A DNA stretch of 64,000 nt. It comes from DTPU01 sp963827855. GTDB taxonomy: Bacteria; Planctomycetota; Phycisphaerae; Sedimentisphaerales; Anaerobacaceae. Positions 56,246 to 62,087 of the stretch are shown here, piece after piece. The DNA lies in the NCBI GenBank assembly GCA_963827855.1, contig CAWHBY010000002.1, positions 1,364,001 to 1,428,000 of the forward strand. The letters run 5' to 3'. Every line of letters starts with the position of its first letter. Position 1 is the first letter of the stretch. The notes beneath the pieces were generated by a model. It searched no databases. It was not told the DNA's origin and saw nothing but the letters and a program-made list of their open reading frames with translations. The translations under genes and the position numbers were made by a program.

Positions 56246-56347
56246 ATCGACCGGGCGAAGAACATCCTGGAGCGGGCCGGATGCGCAGAAACCGACGTGC
56301 ATCGCGGTGTCATGCCGTCAGCCGAGTTGCAGGCGGCAGGAGTCTGA
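56246..56347 (+). pseudogene. Possible remnant of a general-stress-type protein
   Basis: Directly after the stop of the Thivi_2564 gene and in the same frame: 'IDRAKNILERAGCAETDVHRGVMPS...' to TGA 56345-56347. 'RAK-x-IL-x-RAG-x-x-(D)' resembles the C-terminal region of general stress proteins, where it is normally RAKEIL(E/K)-x-x-GAEDI. No start or ribosome site. The match is short and could be chance. Confidence 0.3.
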
Positions 56348-56409
56348 TCCGACGTCCATCAGGGATTGAAACCGATTCACAAGGGCACAGTGTCCAATGG
56401 AGGTGCAAC

Positions 56410-56502
56410 ATGAAGGTGAGACTCATTCACGGATTCGTACTGGCAGCAGCCCTTCTCGCACTCATGGCCGGCCTGACCGGATGCCATGGGGTCCACTGGT
56501 AG
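56410..56502 (+). CDS. Small lipoprotein (entericidin-sized)
   Basis: 30 residues: 'MKVRLIHGFVLAAALLALMAG' then LTGC and 'HGVHW'. A charged n-region, hydrophobic core and lipobox L-T-G-C (Cys25) make a bacterial lipoprotein; the mature part would be six residues. The GGAGG ribosome site is 7 bases before ATG 56410. It resembles entericidin-type peptides in size only; it may also be truncated. The gap 56503-56694 shows nothing else. Confidence 0.6.
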   Translation: MKVRLIHGFVLAAALLALMAGLTGCHGVHW

Positions 56503-56694
56503 AGTGTCTCGCCCTACCCCACAGAAGATGACGGCAAGAACCAATGCCCTGCCGACCCAATCCCAGGCAGGGTTGATGCCATAGAGAGGCGCCGGTCCAC
56601 GGCGCAGTCCATCTGAAAGCACAAGCCAAAGGGCGACGACCCGTATTAAGGAGTTCTCAGTCTGTTAGATTGAGGCAAGGAACAGGGAAGCTCC

Positions 56695-56910
56695 ATGAGA
56701 CCCAAGACCATCGTTGCAGGCATACTGATCGTTCTCGGCATCGTGGTGCTCGCTTACTCGGGCATCACTTACAGGACCAGAGGCAAGCCTGTCGATGTCG
56801 GCCCGCTGCATATAGAGACCACAAAAAGCCACTTTATCCCCCCGGTCGCAGGAGCGATCGCGCTGGTGGGCGGGATCATGCTGCTCGTCATGGACACCAA
56901 GCAGGCGTGA
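56695..56910 (+). CDS. Small conserved two-helix membrane protein
   Basis: 71 residues from ATG 56695 with AGGAAC upstream. Two transmembrane helices (about 5-24 and 48-66) flank 'GITYRTRGKPVDVGPLHIETTKSHFIPP', which matches a common but uncharacterised family with 'GITYTTRE..(V/I)D(I/L)GP(L/I)...(K)...IPLPP'. Function unknown. It lies in the unit behind promoter copy 4. Confidence 0.7.
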   Translation: MRPKTIVAGILIVLGIVVLAYSGITYRTRGKPVDVGPLHIETTKSHFIPPVAGAIALVGGIMLLVMDTKQA

Positions 56911-56996
56911 TGGGACAGAGGAGACAAGCTGTGAGTTGGCGCCAAGCTGAAGGACCGTGGAAACGGGGACCCTACTATCTAGAGAGGGAACATGAG

Positions 56997-58520
56997 ATGA
57001 GAATCGCACTCACTATCCTGACGACGTTGGCTCTGGCAGGCGGTCCGCTCTACACGGACGCCGCCGAGCAACCCCCACCAACCCCGGCCCAAGAGCAGCC
57101 CGAGGTCTTGACCCGCGGCCCGGTTCACGAGGCCTTTGCCGAACCGGTCAACCTGCAGGTTCAGGCAGGTCTGGTGGCCCCGCAACAACCGCCGGCCAAG
57201 ATCGACGAAATCCCGCCGGACCAGAGGCCCCAAGGCGACCAATTCGTCTGGGTGCCGGGCTACTGGTCCTGGGATGGGGATCAGAATGGCTACATCTGGG
57301 TCAGCGCCTGCTGGCGAGCCGCCCCACCCAACATGTCCTGGGTGCCGGGCTATTGGGCCCAGGTGCCCGAAGGTTGGGAGTGGGTAGCCGGCTTCTGGGC
57401 ACCCGTCAGCGGTCAGAGGATCGAGTATCTGCCAAGCCCCCCGGCGTTCGACGACGTGCGACCGCCGGGTCCCCCACCGTCCATCGATGACACGTGGGTG
57501 CCCTCGTGCCAGTACTGGGTCCAGGACCACTACGTACGGCGGCGTGGGTACTGGCTGAGGGAGCAGCCGGGCTGGGTCTGGGTGCCGTCTCACTACATCT
57601 GGACTCCACGAGGTTATGTATTCGCCGAGGGGCACTGGGACTACTCGCTGGACCGCCGGGGCGTCCTGTTTGCGCCAGTCTATTTCCAGCGGCCCATCTA
57701 TGAGCGAGCGGGGTTCTCTTACTCGCCCAGCATTGTCATCGATATCGGCATGCTGCAGCTAAGCCTGTTCGCCTATCCTCGCTACAGCCACTACTACTTT
57801 GGTGACTACTACGATGACGCCTATCTCCGCATCGGCATCTATCCGCGGTTCGAGAGCGAGCGGAGCCATACGTGGTACGACCCCTTCTACACATATGACT
57901 GCTGGCAGAACCGACACACCGAACCTCGCTGGGAGGAGCACGAGCGGCATGAGTACGATCTCCGCCGCGCAGACAAGGACCTGCGTCCGGCGAGGACCTA
58001 TCACGAGATGGAGACCCGGCAGGCCAGGTTGCCCGAGCCACAGCGAAGAGACCTTCAGGTTGCGCGGCCGCTCACCGTGGTGGTAGCGGCCAGGGCGACC
58101 CCGATGACCTTCCAGAAGATCAACAGCGGCGCACAGAGGAGAATCGCGACGCAGGCGACCAGCATGCAGAAGTTCGGCGAGCAGCGCAACCGCTGGGAGT
58201 CCACAGCGACGACCCAGAAGACCACCCCACCGACCACGCAGCGCACAGGCCCGGTGACACCACAGGCTGAGCGTAGGGAGCCAGCGCCTGCACCCAAGGG
58301 CGCCAGTTCGGTGAGTCCACCCATGGAGCGTACACCGCCATTCGTTTCGCCGCGTGCGGTCCAGGCGACCCAGCCGGAGACGGTGAAGATCTCCAGGCCG
58401 GCCAGGCCGGGCAAGCGGGAAGTCACCCCCCCGGCCAAGCCGGCCGCGGAGCGTCAAAGCACGCGTGACAGCGAGGACCAGAGCGCAAACAGGAGTAGAC
58501 AGAAAGTCAGGAACAGATGA
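56997..58520 (+). CDS. YXWGXW-repeat exported protein
   Basis: 507 residues from ATG 56997, preceded by AGAGGGA; the frame is open further upstream but without homology. Signal peptide 1-22 ('IALTILTTLALAGGPLYTDAA'). Residues ~78-215 contain Trp-rich repeats of the form 'W-V-P-G-Y-W' ('FVWVPGYWSWDG', 'SWVPGYWAQVPEGWEWVAGFW', 'WVWVPSHYIWTPRGYVFAEGHWDY'), known as YXWGXW repeats. A Tyr-rich segment follows (~255-300), then a long Arg/Gln/Pro/Thr-rich disordered tail. Common in planctomycetes and proteobacteria as periplasmic or envelope protein; function unknown. Confidence 0.88.
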   Translation: MRIALTILTTLALAGGPLYTDAAEQPPPTPAQEQPEVLTRGPVHEAFAEPVNLQVQAGLVAPQQPPAKIDEIPPDQRPQGDQFVWVPGYWSWDGDQNGYIWVSACWRAAPPNMSWVPGYWAQVPEGWEWVAGFWAPVSGQRIEYLPSPPAFDDVRPPGPPPSIDDTWVPSCQYWVQDHYVRRRGYWLREQPGWVWVPSHYIWTPRGYVFAEGHWDYSLDRRGVLFAPVYFQRPIYERAGFSYSPSIVIDIGMLQLSLFAYPRYSHYYFGDYYDDAYLRIGIYPRFESERSHTWYDPFYTYDCWQNRHTEPRWEEHERHEYDLRRADKDLRPARTYHEMETRQARLPEPQRRDLQVARPLTVVVAARATPMTFQKINSGAQRRIATQATSMQKFGEQRNRWESTATTQKTTPPTTQRTGPVTPQAERREPAPAPKGASSVSPPMERTPPFVSPRAVQATQPETVKISRPARPGKREVTPPAKPAAERQSTRDSEDQSANRSRQKVRNR

Positions 58521-58571
58521 GCCGACTTCGCGCAGCTCTGATTCACAAAGGAGGATTCCACGAGTAAGCAC

Positions 58572-58703
58572 ATGAACTGGCTGCAGGCCGAACTGGAACT
58601 GAAGAGCCAGGAGAACTGGAAGGCATCGAACTCGCGAACCTCAAGGACTGCCGTCCAGACAGCCCTGGCCTCTACGAGAGTAGGGTTACACCCCATCGAC
58701 TAG
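58572..58703 (+). other. Possible broken small ORF (43 codons) with mutated start
   Basis: AAAGGAGG (58547-58554) is followed 5 bases later by ACG-AGT-AAG-CAC-ATG, where an ATG start would be expected at 58560. The frame from ATG 58572 reads 'MNWLQAELELKSQENWKASN' and ends inside promoter copy 5. No family recognised. Either a recently lost start codon or a weakly translated peptide. Confidence 0.35.
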
Positions 58704-58724
58704 AGCCGGCCCATCGCGTATATT
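58680..58724 (+). promoter_or_regulatory. Island promoter motif, copy 5
   Basis: GTAGGGTTACACCCCAT (58680-58696), 22 bases ending in 'cccatcgcg', TATATT (58719-58724). It precedes the lmo0937 gene by about 100 bases. Confidence 0.75.
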
Positions 58725-58827
58725 CGTTTCTATGTCATACACATCCAGATTCAGCACCGACGAGACCATCGAAAGAGCAGGCAAGCCATGTCGCTTGGCG
58801 TGGCATCCTGTTTGAAAGGAGCATCCT

Positions 58828-58977
58828 ATGTTGTGGACAATTGCAGTCATACTGGCGATTCTGTGGCTGGCAGGGTTAGTGAGCAGTTACACCCTCGGAG
58901 GTCTCATTCACCTCTTCCTCGTACTGGCCATTGTTGTGGTCGTAGTCGGGCTACTCCAGGGGCGACGACCGGCCTAG
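58828..58977 (+). CDS. lmo0937-family small membrane protein
   Basis: 49 residues: 'MLWTIAVILAILWLAGLVSS', 'YTLGGLIHLFLVLAIVVVVVG' and 'LLQGRRPA'. This is the whole family length and nearly the family consensus. Two transmembrane helices. A GAAAGGAG ribosome site lies 6 bases upstream. Function unknown; frequently adjacent to DUF3309 and BON-domain stress genes. Confidence 0.88.
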   Translation: MLWTIAVILAILWLAGLVSSYTLGGLIHLFLVLAIVVVVVGLLQGRRPA

Positions 58978-58987
58978 GAGGAAGCGG

Positions 58988-59015
58988 CCACGCGACGTGC
59001 GGCGGTTCCTGAACC
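58988..59015 (+). repeat. Shared leader element, copy 1
   Basis: CCACGCGACGTGCGG followed by CGGTTCCTGAACC. It differs at two positions from 61100-61127. GGTTCCTGAACC can form a short hairpin. It sits in the leader of the DUF3309 gene. Confidence 0.6.
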
Positions 59016-59065
59016 CTGTCCGCCTGACAAAAGAAACCGAAACTGAGAATGGCAAGGAGTTTACT

Positions 59066-59230
59066 ATGGGATTCTTACTACTCGTTGTGTTGATCGTGCT
59101 GCTCTTGGGTGGCCTGCCCAGGTGGGGCTACAGCCGTAATTGGGGTTACGCCCCCAGCGGCTCCTTGGGGCTGCTGTTGCTGATCGTCCTGGTGCTCGTG
59201 CTCTCGGGGTTCATCCCCCGCGGCTTCTGA
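59066..59230 (+). CDS. DUF3309-family small membrane protein
   Basis: 54 residues from ATG 59066 behind AAGGAG. 'MGFLLLVVLIVLLLGGLPRW', 'GYSRNWGYAPSGSLGLLLLI', 'VLVLVLSGFIPRGF': two hydrophobic segments around the family's Trp/Tyr/Gly-rich turn. Function unknown. It probably shares a transcript with lmo0937 (88-base gap). Confidence 0.85.
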   Translation: MGFLLLVVLIVLLLGGLPRWGYSRNWGYAPSGSLGLLLLIVLVLVLSGFIPRGF

Positions 59231-59285
59231 GCCCCGGTCTCTGACTCGGCTACAACTCATTTGAGACTCATAAGGGGAGACAGAT

Positions 59286-59477
59286 ATGAGAGGCGCACTT
59301 TTCGCACTCGTTCTGATGGTGGCCGTTGTCGTTGGCCTGGGCTTCTACATGGGGTGGTTCCATTTGTCCTCGGGCAGCGACCATGGAAATGCCCACATCA
59401 CCGTGTCGGTGGACAAGGACCAAATCCAAGAGGACAAGGACAAAGCCGTGGACAAGGTGCAAGATCTGGGACATTAG
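59286..59477 (+). CDS. Small membrane-anchored protein, fused at its end to a DUF3494 remnant
   Basis: 63 residues from ATG 59286 with AGGGGAGA upstream. One N-terminal helix ('ALFALVLMVAVVVGLGFYMGW'), then 'HITVSVDKDQIQEDKDKAVDKVQDLGH' to TAG. Homologues of this charged type usually continue with (K/Q)-(A/V)-KDK. Here the codons after the TAG do read 'AKDK', so the TAG (59475-59477) probably replaced CAG, and the same frame then passes into DUF3494 sequence. Function unknown. Confidence 0.6.
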   Translation: MRGALFALVLMVAVVVGLGFYMGWFHLSSGSDHGNAHITVSVDKDQIQEDKDKAVDKVQDLGH

Positions 59478-60189
59478 GCGAAGGACAAGGGTGTCAGCCC
59501 AGGTTCGGCGGTCACCGGCTTTCCTCCGGCGCTCGTGGCCGGAGGCACGATACACGCAGGTGATGCGGCCGCGGCTCAGGCTCAGGTCGATCTCACCACT
59601 GTCTACAATGGCCTAGCAGGCATGCCGGTCACCAGCAACCTGAGTGGTCAGGATCTGGGTGGACTCACGCTCCCGTCGGGCGTCTATCGGTTCGACGTGG
59701 CGGCTCAAGTTGACTGGAACACTCACTCTCGACGCCCAGCACAACAACAATGCATTCTGGGTCTTCCAGATAGGGAGCGAGCTCACGACCGCCACCAACT
59801 CGTCGGTTGACGTGATCAATCTCGGCTCAAATGACGGTATAGACGACGGCCTGTTCTGGCAGGTTGGCAGTTCCGCGACCCTCGGTACCGGCACTGCGTT
59901 CGAAGGAAATATTGTCGCACTTGCGAGCATCACCCTGAACACCGGCGCAACAATTCCGAACGGCAGAGCCCTCGCGCGAAATGGCGCGGTGACGCTGGAT
60001 GACAATCTCATCCGTATCGTCTGCCCCAATGGCGGCCCCGGCTACAGCGGCGGCCTCAGCTATGACGCGGATGGCACCACCATCGTGCCTGCCAGCCCAG
60101 CCGTCCCCGTGCCAGGCGCACTTCTGCTTGTGGGCTCCGGGCTGATGAGCCTGTTTGCCTGTGGAAGAAGATTGTTCTCCCTGTCTTGA
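59478..60189 (+). pseudogene. DUF3494 (ice-binding-like) protein remnant with PEP-CTERM-like tail
   Basis: It continues in frame from the small protein: 'GVSPGSAVTGFPPALVAGGTIHAGDAAAAQAQVDLTTVYNGLAG', 'LSGQDLGGLTLPSGVYRF'. After one extra base near 59703-59712 it goes on 'LTGTLTLDAQHNNNAFWVFQIGSELTTA', 'FWQVGSSATLGTGTAFEGNI', 'GRALARNGAVTLDDNLI'. This is the beta-solenoid of DUF3494 ice-binding-like proteins, lacking its signal peptide and first strands. The end 'VPVPGALLLVGSGLMSLFACGRR' is a VPEP-like, exosortase-type sorting tail. Junction with the small gene lies at 'AKDK/GVSPGS'. Confidence 0.8.
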
Positions 60190-60356
60190 CAGCTCGTCAA
60201 GGGATAGGAGCCGATATCGGCACCGTCCTGAAAGAGCTTCGATCGCAACCTAGCGGCCTGAGCGAGGCGGAAGCCGATCTTCGCTTGAAGAAGGTGGGCT
60301 ATGCGATTCTGACACAGGCGGTGAAGACCTGGTTCACTCGCAGGTTTGGCGCATGA
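60186..60356 (+). pseudogene. Internally deleted P-type Mg2+-ATPase (MgtA/MgtB-like)
   Basis: Frame from TTG 60186: 'IGTVLKELRSQPSGLSEAEADLRLKKVGY' is the N-terminal cation-ATPase domain ((V/L)-x-x-EL-x-(S/T)-x-x-x-GLS-x-x-EA-x-x-RL-x-x-x-G), and it passes directly into 'AILTQAVKTWFTRRFGA', the extreme C-terminus of Mg2+-transporting ATPases (LLTQ(A/G)VK-x-WF-x-(R)R(F/W)G). About 800 residues, including the DKTGT phosphorylation site, are missing. The reading frame is kept across the junction. Confidence 0.75.
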
Positions 60357-60450
60357 CGGCGGCGGCGCAGAAAACGTATTCACTGCTCCGCACGGACGTG
60401 GAACGGGGGTAGATCGCCACGGATCCTACGTCCGTCGCTCTCTTGCGGAA

Positions 60451-60495
60451 GGGTAGGGTTATACCCCATGGAGCAGAACCGACCGACCGTATAGC
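60451..60495 (+). promoter_or_regulatory. Island promoter motif, copy 6
   Basis: GGGTAGGGTTATACCCCATGG (60451-60471; dyad GGGT-TAT-ACCC), 20 bases after CCCCAT, TATAGC (60490-60495). It precedes the BON-like gene by about 57 bases. Confidence 0.7.
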
Positions 60496-60552
60496 ATGCC
60501 TGCCATGATGCATCCAGGAACACCGCAGAAGCAACAAGGGAAAGACACTGGG

Positions 60553-60756
60553 ATGCATGGCCCGCACCCATGGGCGATTGCAGATGTGGCCCCCATCGTT
60601 AGCCTGCAGGTCGAGGCGAATGAAGGCGTGATTGCGTTGAGCGGGCAGGCCCCGTACGCCGCGGAAGAGGACCTGGACGCTCAGGGGGTGAGCGATACGT
60701 GTGGCGTGAAGACCCTGAAGACCCCAATGACTATCGAGGAGGCCACGACTCAGTAG
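60553..60756 (+). CDS. BON-domain-like small protein, possibly degenerate
   Basis: 67 residues from ATG 60553; earlier ATGs lie at or near the expected transcription start. 'IVSLQVEANEGVIALSGQAPYAAEEDLDAQGVSDTCGVKTLKTPMTIEE' follows the second half of a BON domain ((I/V)-x-V-x-V-x-x-G-x-(V/I)-x-L-x-G-x-V, then G-(V)-x-x-(V/L)-x-x-x-(I/L)-x-(V/I)), with one extra Asn before Gly. The first BON helix seems shortened. BON proteins bind envelope surfaces or lipids. Could be a shortened remnant of a longer BON gene. Confidence 0.5.
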   Translation: MHGPHPWAIADVAPIVSLQVEANEGVIALSGQAPYAAEEDLDAQGVSDTCGVKTLKTPMTIEEATTQ

Positions 60757-60775
60757 GCTCTTCCCTGGATTGCTA

Positions 60776-60823
60776 CCGGCTAGTGCACGGATGCACTAGC
60801 TGGTGCAAGGATGCACCAGCCGG
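60776..60823 (+). ncRNA. Tandem GGA-loop hairpins in a three-way junction (CsrA-site-like)
   Basis: Outer stem CCGGCT (60776-60781)/AGCCGG (60818-60823). Arm 1 AGTGCA-CGGA-TGCACT (60782-60797), arm 2 GGTGCA-AGGA-TGCACC (60802-60817), linker AGCT. The arms differ by A/T against G/C at a paired position, so pairing is kept. GCAAGGAUGC resembles the CsrA/RsmA site with GGA in a tetraloop. It lies just after the BON-like gene. A protein-binding RNA element or a mobile-element palindrome are both possible. Confidence 0.45.
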
Positions 60824-60963
60824 CAGTGAATCGACAGCCTATGGAGAGGGCCAGAGTATGTGACAACCCCGATGTGTTCCTCTTCCAGCAGGGATCTGAG
60901 TCTCGGAGACCGCAACACGATCACGATCGAGCCATGCCACCCACCTAGCCTCCATCCCTACCC

Positions 60964-61010
60964 AGGTCGGGTTATACCCTATCGACGCCAGTTAGTCCAT
61001 CATGTATGTT
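60964..61010 (+). promoter_or_regulatory. Island promoter motif, copy 7
   Basis: AGGTCGGGTTATACCCTAT (60964-60982), 22 bases, TATGTT (61005-61010). It precedes the PEP-CTERM gene and leaves a ~135-base leader that includes the shared leader element at 61100-61127. Confidence 0.7.
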
Positions 61011-61099
61011 TGTTTATATCCCTTGTAGCTCCAGATTAATGCTAACTGACTCCACCCACCGAGGCTTCAAAGGCTTGTTGAAGCGATTCAGAGGCAACA

Positions 61100-61127
61100 C
61101 CACGCGATGTGCGGGGGTTCCTGAACC
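61100..61127 (+). repeat. Shared leader element, copy 2
   Basis: CCACGCGATGTGCGG followed by GGGTTCCTGAACC, 26 of 28 positions as in 58988-59015. It lies 27 bases before the ATG of the PEP-CTERM gene. Confidence 0.6.
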
Positions 61128-61153
61128 ATACCAGTTCTGACGAAAGGGAAGAT

Positions 61154-61810
61154 ATGAGAAGAGTGCTATTAGGATTAGGATTAGGATTAGGATTGTGCGC
61201 CCTGGTGGCGCAGGCTGTGGGGGCAGCACAAACCTTCACGCCAACCCTCGCGCAGATTGAGGGCATGACCGATCAGTGGGCCCTGGCCGACTCATCCTAC
61301 TCTGGCGTCGGCGAAGTCACTGACTCAGGGGCAGCCACGTTTGCGGGCACCCTGAAGTACAAGGATGGTCACTCAAGCGGATATGCCGGGATGGCCATCG
61401 GGGATGGGGATCCGGTCGCGGCTGGACTCAGTGATCTGAGCGCCTATGACAGCTACAGTCTCACGATCAAGAATACGAACAACAGTACCTGGTCCTACAG
61501 ACTGTGGATCAAGACTGGCGATTCAAGCGCACTCTATGAAAGCCCATGGATCGAGCTGTCGCCACCCCAGACTACGGTCGCGACCCTTCCCCTGAGTGGT
61601 GTGGCCGACCTCGACCAAGTCAAGGGGATCGGCTTTGAGGTCAGAGGCTACATGACATACCAATGGCAGGTCGGCGACCCGAATCCATCAAATCCAGATG
61701 CATTTCACGCGACCGTTTCGCCGTCTGCTGTCCCTGTCCCCGGAGCCCTTCTACTCGGCGGGATAGGTACAGCCCTCGTGGGCTGGCTCAGACGACGCAG
61801 GACTGCATAG
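61154..61810 (+). CDS. PEP-CTERM-type exported protein
   Basis: 218 residues from ATG 61154 behind AAAGGGAAG. Signal peptide 1-24 ('VLLGLGLGLGLCALVAQAVGA'), encoded in part by four ATTAGG hexamers. The mature part is a beta-rich domain ('SYSLTIKNTNNSTWSYRLWIKTGD', 'VATLPLSGVADLDQVKGIGFEV') like carbohydrate-binding-type sandwiches; no catalytic motif. The end 'VPVPGALLLGGIGTALVGWLRRRRTA' has the exosortase layout: VPxP-like motif, one helix, Arg cluster. No exosortase gene is in the window. Confidence 0.82.
   Translation: MRRVLLGLGLGLGLCALVAQAVGAAQTFTPTLAQIEGMTDQWALADSSYSGVGEVTDSGAATFAGTLKYKDGHSSGYAGMAIGDGDPVAAGLSDLSAYDSYSLTIKNTNNSTWSYRLWIKTGDSSALYESPWIELSPPQTTVATLPLSGVADLDQVKGIGFEVRGYMTYQWQVGDPNPSNPDAFHATVSPSAVPVPGALLLGGIGTALVGWLRRRRTA
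61168..61191 (+). repeat. (ATTAGG)4 microsatellite inside a signal peptide
   Basis: Four perfect hexamers followed by a partial fifth. Read as repeated Leu-Gly pairs in the hydrophobic core of the signal peptide. Gain or loss of units would keep the frame. Confidence 0.85.
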
Positions 61811-61858
61811 CAGGGATCAGAAGGACTCTGCCGTGATTCGGTGCAGACATTTGAATGG

Positions 61859-61921
61859 TCAGGGGGTATCCACCCTGATGCAGAAGAGGAGGGGCCAGTC
61901 ACAAGGTGATGACCCCCTCCT
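61859..61921 (+). terminator. Two hairpins after the PEP-CTERM gene
   Basis: TCAGGG/CCCTGA (61859-61864, 61873-61878) and AGGAGGGG/CCCCTCCT (61887-61894, 61914-61921) with an inner TCAC/GTGA. No T-run follows, so this is a possible rather than classic terminator. The rest of 61811-62087 shows no other feature. Confidence 0.4.
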
Positions 61922-62087
61922 GTTGCACCGAACTCCAATGGCTCAAGCACGCCGTCAGTCAGGGCCACGACAGCAAGCAAGAACCGCATTGCGGGGAATG
62001 GAAGGACTCCGATGCTAAGCAAGGCCAAGGGATGAGTTCCAATGGGTGGGTCCATGGCAGGAATCGCGGTCGGAGAGTAAGAACCCT

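Noticed and set aside
53444..61010. NarL-type TACYYMT heptamer pairs as the identity of the island motif
   Set aside because: The half-sites GGGT/ACCC are in the opposite order and spacing from the 7-2-7 NarL arrangement. Only the regulator family, not the known heptamer, fits.
61168..61191. Telomere-like TTAGGA repeat
   Set aside because: It is a four-unit in-frame microsatellite inside a signal peptide coding sequence, not a chromosome end.
61859..61878. An eighth copy of the GGGT-N3-ACCC promoter dyad
   Set aside because: The block is TCAGGG-GGTATCCA-CCCTGA, a hairpin without the GGGT/ACCC spacing and without a -10-like hexamer about 22 bases downstream.
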